This document shows positions 12,877 to 24,155 of a stretch of DNA of 64,000 bases, one piece after another. This DNA is from Epiperipatus broadwayi (lineage: Eukaryota > Onychophora > Udeonychophora > Euonychophora > Peripatidae). The notes beneath the pieces are model-generated. The model was not told the DNA's origin, ran no database searches, and saw only the letters and a list, made by a program, of their open reading frames with translations. Both the position numbers and the translations under genes were made by a program. The stretch is taken from positions 2,358,001-2,422,000 of the forward strand of contig JAQFVV010012395.1 of NCBI GenBank assembly GCA_028023455.1. Reading direction: 5' to 3'. Numbering within the stretch: the stretch's first letter is position 1; the number at the start of each line of letters is the position of its first letter.

Positions 12877-15418
12877 AGTAAGATTCAAATTCGAATCTTA
12901 AGTTTCACCTTTTTCTATAGTCTCTCACCCACCACCTTATCCTACCCAAATTTAAACTTTTTGATATCGAATTGTGTGTGTAGCAATATTAAAAATGTAT
13001 AAGTATTTGTAAAATTCACCATAAATGCACACACACTTCGATAACAAATTTAAAGCAATAAATAAAAATATTTGATGCTTTAAATATTTTTATCTTAGTT
13101 ATACAATGTTTATATAACTTTAACTATTTATTTTAAATTATAAATGTTCATTAGTTTATTGCTGTTTTTAAAAATCGTATTTTAAATAATAATTTTGGAA
13201 ATTAGATTGTAATTTAAAGAAAAGTAAAAATAATTGTATATTCCCTTTTGTACTTGAAATTTTGCAGGTAATGGTCGGTGAGAGATAATAGATTAATTAA
13301 AAAGAAAATTCTCTAAAAGCTTTAATTACAAAAATGTTAAAAGATAAAATAAACCTAAACATTAGGAATGCAGCTTTCTGAATTAATTAAACTTATAAAA
13401 ATGCATTGATTCTCCTTGGGGCAAATGAATGGAGCTAAAAATAAAGTTGAATAAAATTTAAAAGATAAGATAAAGAGGACATTTTGGATTTCTAAGAACT
13501 TTTAGTTAGACTTTGGCTGCACTCTTGCTTGGGTGAGAAAATCCAAATCTTAAATTAATTTATCTACTACAATATGATCGAGTAGAAAGCACCCAGACTA
13601 TTCTTCCCCAAGAAAGGGTCGATCATATGCCCGAACCTCCACATGTGCCCTTCACAAATTAAGCCAAGAGGATCTGCTGCCTAAACAATCGAAAAGCTGC
13701 TGCTACTAAAATGAATTAATAATCTGAGTGCTGGAAAGAACTGCTACTGTTTAAACTCATGAACTATTGGCTACTGACAATAGAATCTGAATGCTTCTTA
13801 TAAAACAAGTACCTGTACCCAAGGCCTTCTGGAGTACTCTAAATATTATTCAAGCTATAGCTTACTCTCTATATAAATTGTACAATTATAAATTTAATTA
13901 TTAATTTATTATGTAAATTCTTTAATAATCTAGCTTACCTAACTCTGTCTATTTCTTGGGTATGTATTTCTAATTTTACATTTTTTTATTATCTAATGAT
14001 AGCATGCCTATAAGATTTCCAACCGGACCTCGACAAATTTTAAATATAAATCCTAATCAAAACAGTTGCCATCTTGTACAGCAACCTACTAATATATTTC
14101 TTTTATATAATCATGTTGGCTGGTCAGCTCGGAAATCTCCATAATTCTCTAAATACAAATACATGATTGCCTGAAACAGTGGATGCGTGTCCTGCAAATC
14201 ACATAATTAATATTTACTTCTATTAAATTATTTTATTTTCATATAAATCGACACACATTCGGTGCTTCATTTATTGAAAATGCAGGGGTAACTATGTAGC
14301 AAGGTGCGGACATATTAATTCTTAGAGTGCCCACCCAACTTACCTATTAAATTTTACACTTGTTTTTAATGGTAAATAATAAATCCATTAAGTGAATTTC
14401 TTTGAGAGCAAAATATGTTACTTATTAAATGTTGATAATGTAAGGCGAGTCATAAATTTATATTAAATCTTAACACAATATTATGCAAATTATACATGTG
14501 TTACAGTTTAGAAATGCGATAATCCATCATGAACATGGATACCCTGGATCATACAGTATTTACTGAATCCCAGTCATTCTACACAAGTGGACATAATGAA
14601 TGTTCCTGTAGGGCTTGATACCCATCACGCACACAGGGAGTAAGTGTGGCACAAACCCTTTGCACCTGATTATGCTTATGTGACATCTTACTTTTGGGTC
14701 TACAGCAAATGCCAGCCCATTGTTTTAAACTCATTCATTGGCTTCACAGTTTTAAGGTACTGCCACACTCACATTGCAGTTTCTAAATGTACCACGTATT
14801 TCTTATTATTAATTTTACTATTCCATATATGACTCCATCTCTGCAATATATGACATAAATTCATTCTCAAATAAATGTCTGCCCATAATCATTTAGAAAT
14901 ATCTTATTTAATTAAATCAAATATATGTCCGCCGTTGTTATTACCAATCCTAATTTAGACTTATGCATTGCAAAGATATTAAATCCCCGAAGGCATGATC
15001 TTGAAATACTTGCTCAAGAAATCAGGTAGCTAGATTACATCAGTCAAATAATTGTATGTCTTAGAAAATAACACAGTATCGGAATAATAATACCGCTACT
15101 GAGATTTTAATATAATCAAATGTTTAATTAAATGATTTTAGTATAAAATATTATCATTAAATAATTTCAAACCATACATCTGCCATCATATATTTATTTA
15201 TTTGACACCCATTCAATGTACTATCTCCTCAATTATTTAAAATATAAATGTCTAAGATTAATATTATATATAGCTAACTCGAAAATAAAGTCTATGAGTC
15301 TCTCGCATCTCCCTGATCCCCGTGCCTAAAGAAATGTTTATTAATGTAGCATCAGATGTGTTGTTTCATAGAGTGTATTGTGGAACTGATAAACCATGTT
15401 CGAACTCAATACTACTGG
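12874..15418. other. No gene seen; contains a GC-richer block
   Basis: The part from about 13560 to 15010 is less AT-rich than its surroundings. It has patches such as 13590-13700, 14130-14330 and 14520-14780, but no recognisable domain on either strand. A 62-codon plus-strand frame (14644-14832) has no supporting similarity or splice context. Possibilities are an unrecognised old repeat or conserved noncoding DNA. Confidence 0.45.
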
Positions 15419-15420
15419 TG

Positions 15421-15786
15421 ATGTGATGTATTGTGGCTTCTCCTTAAATGAAGTCAAGAATATCTCAGCAATTATGCCCAGATAAACCTGTTAGCCACTT
15501 TATTTTACATTTCCCACTCTAAATTTACCCATAATCTGCTCTATCCTATTTCCACAACATAATCTTTGCCAACTCTATAACCTTTATATCTAAATCCTTC
15601 TTATCTTTTCCCAAACCCAGCATAAAAACCAATAATTCACTTTCTGTATAATCATTCTTTTCATATTTATTTTTCCACAACTTCATTATATGTACCCTTT
15701 CTGTTTTCAAACATTTACATTCAATTAACAAATGCCTAATATTTTCTATTTCTTCTTTACATAATTTACAAATAAATCACCTATTT
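15421..15786 (-). mobile_element. LINE family U, copy U1: 5'-truncated 3' end
   Basis: The minus strand encodes the C-terminal zinc finger and tail seen in the other U copies: CKLCKEEIENIRHLL, IECKCLKTERV, then SELLVFMLGLGKDKKDLDIK. The finger spacing is C-x2-C-x8-H-x4-C. The 3' end has the family ending (gctgagatattcttgacttc, then ggagaagcc) followed by a short TACATCACATCAC-type tail at 15421-15431. The element is truncated soon after the finger, at about 15786. A second tail-like string (gtgatgtgatgta) lies at about 15809-15821 on the other side. Confidence 0.8.
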
Positions 15787-15974
15787 GTTTTTAATTAACA
15801 TGTAATGTGATGTGATGTACTGTGTGGTGGTCGAATTCTGCACTATGTTAACGAAGCATACGAATCTGACTGTTACAATATATTGTAATAGTTGGAATGA
15901 GCTGATAATAGCAAAGTCACCACTAGGGTGACTTAAACTACCACAACTCATTCCCACACCACATAATACTTCAT

Positions 15975-16050
15975 TTTATTTGGCTCAGTGGTCAGGGAAA
16001 GGGAGAGACTCTTAGAATTAGATTGTAACTTTGATTTTCCTGTGCACAGC
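15975..16050 (+). repeat. Possible tRNA-derived SINE head
   Basis: The string ttggctcagtggtcaggga resembles the A box of a RNA polymerase III promoter. About 40 bases later tttgattttcc resembles a B box. No cloverleaf closes well, so this is a decayed tRNA-like repeat at most. Confidence 0.3.
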
Positions 16051-18392
16051 CAATGCAATATATGTGGGAAAATATAAACACTTTATTAGTGATATCTTAT
16101 AAACAAAGAAATAAACAAAAGAAATAATAATTGTTGCTAGACTCATGAGAGATAGTAAAAATTACATTAATTTGTGATTATATGTGTCAAGAGTTTTAAT
16201 GTATAACATATATGTATAAGGGACTACATGACATTAAAATTTGTGATTGTGTATATATACAAGGAATTTTAATACCCAACAAATATATATTTTGTATGGT
16301 AGATTTGATGATCTCCAGAACAGATATCTCTTAAACAGACACTTGATACTAAATTAAGACAGATTTAAATGAGAAAGTTAATTCTCTAGTAAATATGACA
16401 AAAATAGATGATCGTCTAATTCTCATGATTATGACCCACTAATGCCTAAATACCAGGCATTTATACACATGAAGAAGAAAGGAAGTACTGGGTTGCTACA
16501 GTAATAAACAATCCAATGACAATGTTGGAATATGTTCACCTCTGTGAGACCATATCGAAGTCTCTATGAAATAAATGAATCATTGTAGGAAGCAATGAAT
16601 GTCTTCCCCATAATCATTAATAAATCTCACCAACAGGCAGGAAGGGCCCACTGTCTAATTGGTGATACTAAACAAAGGTCCACTGGGTCTGAAACAGAAA
16701 AGAATATTCTAGCATTTATGTATCATATTCAAAAGGGATCCAGCTATTCTATTTTCTCCAAATCAGGAATGTGCATCCACTGTAGGAATGAAATAAACTA
16801 AACAGAAAGTTAGACAACCCAGCAATACCAATTTATATAAAATAATGGATAATTATCCATAAAATTAAATATATACATAAAATAAAACATAAACGGTCCT
16901 ACCATAAGTTTACAATATGCAGACATTTATTATATAGGCTAAATCAAGGCCTACATAGTTATTATATATATATATAAATTCTGCTGATAAAATTATTCCT
17001 TACTTAATTAGAGATATGCCCTGTAGGTCTTACATATATAAGAAATTATTTTTAGGATAGCCTACAATTATAATCTATATTCTACCATCCATCAGTATAT
17101 CTTAAGGTTTATACACTTTATATGTTTTATATTCAGTGACCAAACTACCTTTGATTTGCTAATTCCCTAATTAGAATGCGCCAAGTAATTTTATCGAACA
17201 CTCTTAACGTAACTAAACTTGAAGAATAGTGAGGAGAAAACCAGCTTTTATATTTATTTGAAAGGTGTCAGAATTTTATCCAAGAATTCAATGGCTCACT
17301 CCATACCTTTATTAGTTACTATTATCAAATTATTTGCTACATCTGGAGAATTGTATTTGCTATTACAGCATCGGCAATTTATTCAGTAAAGTAATAATGA
17401 TTGAATTTAAACAATTTTATCCTATTAATAACTAATGAATAGACAACCACCTAAGTTATATTCAGGAATATTTATAATATTACTAAAAGAAAAAAAATAT
17501 AAAATCAAAATTAAATGGTTATTAAAAATTACTGCTCTTAAAATTTAGATTTTTAGTAGTCCGATTCAACACAGCATTGGTATCATTATAGTTCAAGAAA
17601 GTAATCACTTCTAATTTGTGTAACAAAGTTTCTTACTGGTAAGTTTAATTGTTCATGTATAGTACTGGGTAGTTTATTTTGCATGGGTTTGTCCTGAGAG
17701 GGATCCGCTGTACACTCTTCTTATAGTTTGCAGGCAAAGATTCAGGTAGGCAATGGCTTCACTCATGGCATTATTATGACGTCAGGAAGGAAGAAAATAT
17801 CAGCAAATAAACTCTTCTCTATTGACAAATATTACACCAATTCAGTCCATTGGTGAAAGTAGCTTGGCACATTTTATATGACCTCACAAAGAAAATTAAT
17901 TTATATCAAATGGCTATTTCAGGTCACATATAACACAAGGCAAATGAAAATGAAAATTCTAAGATGACCAATGCACAATTTATTTGCTTTTTATAGTCCT
18001 TCTGATTTTTAGTCTACCATGCACATCCTGTTGACACCTGCTAACTTTGACAAAATTTAATTTATTTTTGTTTCAAAATCATCTTTTTTCCCTTTTAGTG
18101 GCCATCTTTAATTACAGTGAAACTGTCATTTTAAGTTTAAGTATTTCTAATAGATTTGCTATAAGAATTTATCCTTATCTTAGCACAAATGAAAGTAACC
18201 TTTAGTATTTTGTTTATCTCTCTTTTTTAAAAATCTCTTTAACTTAATTAATATATATATATAAATAACTTACATTGTCAAAAAACAATACAATGATATT
18301 TAAAATGAAAAATATTATTTTTTGGGGGGGAATTTGGTAATTTGAATTTCTAAATTGCCAATGCAACTTATACCGAAACAAATACAGTACAA

Positions 18393-18580
18393 TATATTAA
18401 ATTGTATTAAACGTTTTATAGAATTAAACTATCAAGTATCTACAGTATACATATATATTTGTCAAAAAAAATAAAGTTTTAGCTTCATTAAATTGTATTA
18501 AAGTTTTATAGAATTGAAAATATGTATCTACCGGAACACACATATATCTGTCCCCTCATACAATAAAGTTTTAACTTTAA
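18393..18580. repeat. Diverged tandem duplication, unit about 92 bp
   Basis: Two units share 'ttaaattgtatta', 'gttttatagaatt', 'tatctac' and '(a/c)aataaagtttta' in the same order. The first starts near 18393 and the second near 18486. The second copy differs by small indels. Confidence 0.65.
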
Positions 18581-19945
18581 CTTCTTAACACTCAATTTTA
18601 ATTTGTAAAGCTGAAAGTTATTTATAAACCAATTATAATACTAAATGACATCTTTGAAAAAACAGATTTTAAATAGACAAGTTTAAAATTGCAAATAAAA
18701 TTAAAAAACAAAAATTAAAATCAATGAGAGGAGGGGTTTACATGTCTTGATTTGACAGAATTAATGAACTTCTTTTAGATGATATTAAATATTTTAGTCA
18801 CTGAATATATATTTATTAAATTTACCTCCTTCATCTGATTCTTAAATAATAAGTCTAGCATCTTCAAGAAGGATCAAATATATTACAATATTTGATTCTC
18901 TAAATATCAAATTAATTGTGTTTTATAGTACAATAAAAAAAAAATTTTAATAACATAATAAAAATATTTTACATAATACTAAAGAAAACAAATTTCAAAA
19001 AAACAATTAATAAATAAATTATTTAAGCAAAGATAGCAGAATATTAAAGAGACTTTTATTATTTACTGGTAAGTTGAAATTTATAAAATTAAAATAAATC
19101 ATTATTTTAACAGACCTTCAAAGGATTTTTGTAAATAGTAAAACACTACACTGAACTTCCAGTATAGTTCAAAGGTCTTATGGGATAGTGCTCTTGGATA
19201 TTGTCTGGGTGGTCACTCAGTGACATTATATACTGGAAGGTTTTCTTTTGATGGTGAGGGCATAGTATGTCAGCAACTTTGATTGTCAATTGTAGGCAAG
19301 GACTTTAGTGATATCGTATTTTATAGTACCAAAGAACTCCATACTCGTGTTCCTTGGAGATGGTAAGAGAAATTGAGATACTCTACTCACAGGTCATAGT
19401 GTGATGTAATTAATAACTTAAAATAAACTTTACAAGAACTAAAACTCTTTCTTCCCTGCCCCTATTTATATATCCTTCAAAACAAAGGCATCTGGATGTT
19501 CTCCAAATTGATTAATTAATTTTAAAACTTTAGACAAAATTATTTTCTTTACTATCTAAAAAAAGTCGTACTGACTGTAACCTTGATCTAGTTTAATTAT
19601 AGAATTTTACTAATTGCATTTTTCTTAATTAAATTCCAAATACCTTTGGTTTTTCTCTAATCTCTTATGATAATTATATATTTCTTGTCACCTTTTATAG
19701 TAATGACAATGATACACTAAAATATAAATTCAAAAATTAGATTTTAATTTACAGATTCTTTTAACATCAGTTGATTTTAATTAATTAGTTAAATTTTCTT
19801 TGATGACTTGCCTTTACCACATAACAACATTAAATTTTATAATAAAATTAAATTTCTTTTTACATTATTATTTTTAAAATGCCTTAAAATTATAACTGAA
19901 TGGCAACAATATATACATGAAGCATATATATATACATGACCACTT

Positions 19946-19946
<1 letters not shown>

Positions 19947-19977
<31 letters not shown>
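19947..19977. repeat. TA dinucleotide microsatellite
   Basis: An uninterrupted (AT)n tract, preceded by shorter ATATAT runs at 19924-19933. Confidence 0.85.
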
Positions 19978-19980
<3 letters not shown>

Positions 19981-20315
19981 TTAAATTAAACATGGGTAAC
20001 TTAAACTTTTTCCATGTATGATTCCTTTTACTCAAACGAATATTTTCAGGTCCTTAGGTATAACAGTATTTATATTAAGAATATGAACTAAAACATTTAC
20101 TGATAATAAATCATAAAGAAAATTTATTTGAAAACAATTATTTGATATGCATACAAATATAATTTTACCATTCGCTAAAGACCAAAACAAACATTTATAC
20201 TAATGAGCTGGGTGTGCTTGTTTATTTTTATATAAAGAATTAAATCTTAGATGAATATTTATACTGTAGGACACAGAGCTTCTTCAATATTTTACAGAAT
20301 TGATAGATTTTTGAA

Positions 20316-22173
20316 TTACATTAATGTTAAAGCTGAAAATGTGACTTTACATAAATACAGAGTACAAAATAGTAGAAGTATGTGTAGGGCCATTTCAGAA
20401 AGTGTTGGAAATTCTTTCCTAATCCTGAGTCCAAATTCATTTAACAATTTTTTGGAAAACTCACATTTTAAATCTGTGACACTTAATAACTCAGCAAATT
20501 CTTCTTGAGAATTTAATAGTAAGTGACTGACAATCATTTCAATTGAGTATGGTTTATGAATCCTACTTTTTTTCAACATCAAAATTTGAAAGAAAGTATT
20601 TTTGAAATTGTATCCCCAGGCAAATGATTAATTATAACTTTTAGAATTAAATCTTTGGAAAAGTCAATTATAAAATCATCTATAATAGTAAACACTTCTA
20701 CAAATCCATTTTCCATTCTATTTTTCCAAATGTTCACTTTTTTAACAAAACGTTCAATTTTATATTTTAATGTAAATATGTTACAATTATTTCCTTGAAG
20801 CAACTTGTTTAAATCATTTAATTTTTCAAAAATAATCTGTCAAATATTACAGTTCTAAAAGCAATAATTTATTGTGAAAAAAATCAATAAAATTGGATCT
20901 CTGATCAGCTAAAAATATAACAACTTCATCTTTCAATTATAATAACCTGTATAAACTACTTCCTCTTGAGACCACCATACTTCTGCATGTAGAAATAAGA
21001 TTTGGTATTCAGAATTCATATGTTTGCAAAAGTTTAAAAATAGATGACTATTAAGAGCTCAATTTTTATGAAATTAATGACTGTGATAGCATCCCAAAGT
21101 ACAGCATTTAAATCTGGTAATATTTTTTTGGCTATAAGTGCTTCCCAATGAATCATGCAATAAATAAAAATGATATGTTCTTTGTTATCATCTTTAATTT
21201 TTGATACAAATCCAATATTCTCATTCATAATTGCACCAGCACTGTATGTACAGTCACTAACACAACTATATTATTATAAACTCTCATTTATGAAATATTC
21301 ATCAATTTTAAAACAAAAGTCTTCTTTTGTGCATGCTCTCAAAGGATAATAAAACAATAATTTATGTATACTACCTTCATATGCTTATCTTAGATAAAGT
21401 AACAAGTGTTGCCAAGTTAGAAATATCAGTTGTTTTATTCAACTTTATCTTTCTTATTGCATTGCCAAATCCATATAATGTTAAATCATCTATGCTCTTT
21501 ATTACTATTTGAAGAAGATTGCTGGGGCAATGGAAACTGACATAGTGCATTGTAATAAAAACATTGTAAAACAGTAATAAAGAGCATAGATGATTTAATA
21601 TTATATTGTTTTATTCAATGAAATTGCAAACTTTGGGCTGTTCTTAAGCCTAATAATAAACTGATGCAATTGGTCATTACTAATTTCAAAAATTCTTCTG
21701 GAAACAGTATCATTCATTATAAATTTCCATTTAACATATTTCTGACATTTTTATTGTAGCAGGCAACATAAGTCTTCTTCCACCATGTAGGCTTTCATTC
21801 CAATTGAATAACAAGTTTCATAAGATGTAAATAAATACTTTACATTGACAGCAACAAATTTCTCTACACATTGTTTTTCTATAGTTGAGGGTTTTAGAAG
21901 TCATTCAGCATATTCCTTTGGTTTATTGCAGAATATTGCATGCTTGTAGTAAGTGGATAGTTTTATACTCTTAGTATTCAAAACTTCACTACAAATTAAG
22001 CAAATAGGTTGTTCCACATCATTAAAATTAACATAAAAAAATCGAAATGCCAAAAATGAATTGTCATAGTTTATTTTCCTTGGTGAATTAAGTCTCACTT
22101 TCTGAGTACTGCAACTTGCTGTAGTGTCATCACAATTTTTATCCTTTATGTTTAAATTAAGCCACTTATTCAT
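20316..22173 (-). pseudogene. hAT transposase remnant
   Basis: Translation in shifting frames follows the ZBED5-type hAT transposase. The BED finger (22173-21901) has FLAFRFFYVN then CLICSEVL and a late His/Cys pair. Next come SYETCYSIGMKA, NDTVSRRI and LKNSPKFAISL around 21620-21830. FVSKIKDDNKEHIIF and HWEALIAKK follow in 21228-21034, then KKVNIWKNRMENG in 20803-20579. The C-terminal FPTLSEMAL and YLCKVTFSAL lie in 20582-20316. The catalytic aspartate expected in the CTDGA motif appears as Tyr (CTYSAGAIM near 21240). With the many stops, this copy cannot encode active transposase. Confidence 0.8.
21443..21605. repeat. 163-bp insertion in the hAT gene with flanking 13-bp repeats and an internal inverted repeat
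   Basis: The 13-bp string ttgttttattcaa occurs at 21430-21442 and again at 21606-21618. The DNA between interrupts the transposase reading: SPKFAISLNKT on one side and TTDISNLATLVTLSKI on the other join once it is removed. Inside, aaatcatctatgctctttat (from 21484) and its near-perfect complement (21572-21597) form a 25-bp inverted repeat around a 65-base loop. It looks like a small foldback insertion with target duplication. Confidence 0.65.
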
Positions 22174-22202
22174 AAAAAATATTTTTCATTGAAATATAAA
22201 CA

Positions 22203-22320
22203 TTAAATTACTCCATGTGGTTAAAAAAATCCAGCACTGCTCTCTGAGAAATATGGACTTTAATATACTTATTTCACAGAGGGCAAAGCTGGATTATTTA
22301 ACCATGTGGAGTAATTTAAT
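22203..22320. repeat. Inverted repeat, arms about 32 bp
   Basis: The left arm ttaaattactccatgtggtt and the following bases to 22236 are complementary to 22287-22320 (gctggattatttaaccatgt and on). A 50-base loop separates them. The repeat lies just upstream of the BED-finger start. It may be a small MITE or part of the hAT leader. Confidence 0.65.
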
Positions 22321-22906
22321 ATTTGGATTTTTATTTCAGTTTAACATTAGCAATGGGATTATTTTCATATATATCATAATTATTAGAGTTTTTCAAAATT
22401 AAGTGTTTTATTCATACCCCTACCTCAGAAATTTTCAAGCATTTGAAATTTTTTAAATATGTAAACATTGTTTTTTAAAAATTTCAGATCAAGTCGGTCC
22501 AATACCTCTTTTAAAAAAATAAACTTAATTTCGAAAAAAATCACCCTCACAATTGAGATATTTCTCTTAAAATTTTTATTACTATTTGTTTTTGGAAACT
22601 AAATACAACTAAAACAAAAAAATGAAAGAACACTTACATCATTAAAAATACTATTTTAAAAATAATAATATAGAAATCATATTTATCTATAAAATACATA
22701 TGCAATTTATTCTTCTTGGAATAAGTACTAGCTTCAATTTATGAAATTAAATTTGTTTGAAAAGAACCAATTTTTATCCTTTTCTTATTATTGGTTCTGT
22801 TTTCAACAGATATCTCATGAAAGAAAGCATTTCATATAGGTGAAAAGTTGAAATGACCAGTTAATTTTATACTTATTTGTCAAAGAATAACAGAATAATT
22901 TTATGA

Positions 22907-23693
22907 TCATCATCATCAACCATTATCAATCCACTGCAGGATGAAGGTCTCTCCAAGTTCAATCCATCTTTTCCTATCTTTAACTTCTCTTCTTCACATC
23001 ACCCCTGCACACTTTCTTATTTCATCTACCCATCTCACATGTGGTCTCTTTCTGGGTCTTTTACAATCTCTTGGAATCCAGTTTAAAATTTCAATTGTCC
23101 ATCTGTTATCATCTCTTCTAACAATATGTCCAGCCCAACTCCACTTCAGTCTTTTAATTTTTGCAATGAGGTCAGTAACACCTGTTTGTTCTCTTACCCA
23201 TACATTGCATTTTCGATCCCTTCTTGTTATTCACAACATGCATCTCTCCATACTTCTTTGAGTGGTCTGAAGTCTCTGTATTGCTCTTCTATTAAGTGTC
23301 CAAGTCTTAGATCCATAAGTAAGAACTGGCAAAACACATTTATTAAAAACCTTCCTTTTCAAACACATAGGCATATTTCCTTTTAATATAGTTATTTCTA
23401 CCAGAAGCACTCCAACTAAGTTTAATTCTATGATTAATTTCATCCATTATATTTCCATCTGTATTAATAATTTGGCCAAGGTATTTGTAACTGTTAACTT
23501 CTTCTAACTCATCATAATCAATCTTTATTTTCATATTTTGAGAAAATCTATTAAACATTACTTTAGTCTTTTTAACATTTATCTTTAGTCCTACTTTCCT
23601 ACTTTCATCTGATAACTCCTGCAACATTTCCTGTAACTCTAAAGCATTATTTGCAAAAACAACTACATCATCTGCAAAATCTAAATGACTTAA
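22907..23693 (-). mobile_element. RTE/BovB-like LINE, copy C, 5'-truncated
   Basis: About 790 bp of the RTE 3' half. The (TGA)n tail is at 22907-22918. Then, moving upstream, come the C-terminal region, the thumb motif YKYLGQIIN and the palm motif HLDFADDVVVF near 23650-23690, where homology ends. The RT part (23756-23343) is open through the FADD aspartates, and its first 20 codons belong to the disrupted hAT leader. One frameshift separates it from 23443-23231, and stops follow. No clear target-site duplication is visible. Confidence 0.9.
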
Positions 23694-23869
23694 AACACTG
23701 TAATTCAGGATTGCAATAGTCTTAACTGCACAAACAAAAGCAATAGCAAAATGCATAGATCAAACAGTGGGCATACAGTGATCAATTGCAGTTGGCAAGT
23801 TGGGGCAAGTGCTCTTTCATTACCATAAACTCATAAACATACTATATGTGTAATGTTGCCAAACTTGTT

Positions 23870-23990
23870 TAGAATTAATTTTCGATCATTGCACATCCAG
23901 AAATTTTTTACTTTTGCTAAAATTTTTGTGACCCCCAAATTTAGTTATGTGATGCCTCATGGGATTGTGACCCACACTTTGAAAAGCCTT
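23870..23990 (-). repeat. hAT terminal region
   Basis: Read on the minus strand, the first 60 bases (cttttcaaagtgtgggtcac, then a gcatcacataac and ggggtcac context) match the 'tcaaa...gtgggtcgc' style of hAT element termini. It lies upstream of the BED-finger transposase in the right orientation. The 8-bp target duplication cannot be checked because the other end is eroded. Confidence 0.55.
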
Positions 23991-23997
23991 GAATTAA

Positions 23998-24155
23998 ATA
24001 TTTAGAGTGCTTTTAATTCATAACCCAGAGGAAGATGATTTACTTTCTTTGTTTACATATACATTCTATTATTAATCCTTTATTCAACATTTAGAGTGCT
24101 TTTAATTCATAGCTTGACGGAGGATGATTTACTCCCTTTGTTTATATATACAACA
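23998..24155. repeat. Tandem duplication, unit about 91 bp
   Basis: Two units begin with atttagagtgcttttaattc (about 23999 and 24091). Both continue with cata, then ga(a/t)gatgatttact and ctttgttta(c/t)atata. The pair sits immediately outside the hAT terminus. Confidence 0.75.

Larger units (their letters stand above)
16060..20229. other. No gene seen
   Basis: AT-rich DNA with isolated GC-richer patches at 16500-16790, 17640-17790 and 19140-19400. None shows a domain or convincing splice-bounded frame. The patches could be old repeats or conserved noncoding elements. One tandem duplication and one TA tract inside it are listed separately. Confidence 0.45.
20230..23990 (-). mobile_element. 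hAT-type DNA transposon with BED finger (ZBED5/SCAND3-like), dead
   Basis: A decayed cut-and-paste transposon read on the minus strand. The left end is the hAT-like terminus cttttcaaagtgtgggtc (minus reading, near 23985), followed by a leader rich in ggggtcac-type sequence. A BED zinc finger, the RNase-H-like transposase core and the C-terminal dimerisation region follow in the usual order. RTE copy C (22907-23693) is inserted in the leader and two inverted-repeat sequences interrupt it further. The right terminal repeat near 20230 is not recognisable, so that boundary is approximate. Confidence 0.8.

Noticed and set aside
12875-12910. attcaaattcgaatctta as a tRNA T-arm
   Set aside because: It is a local palindrome next to the TA microsatellite, with no tRNA-like sequence upstream.
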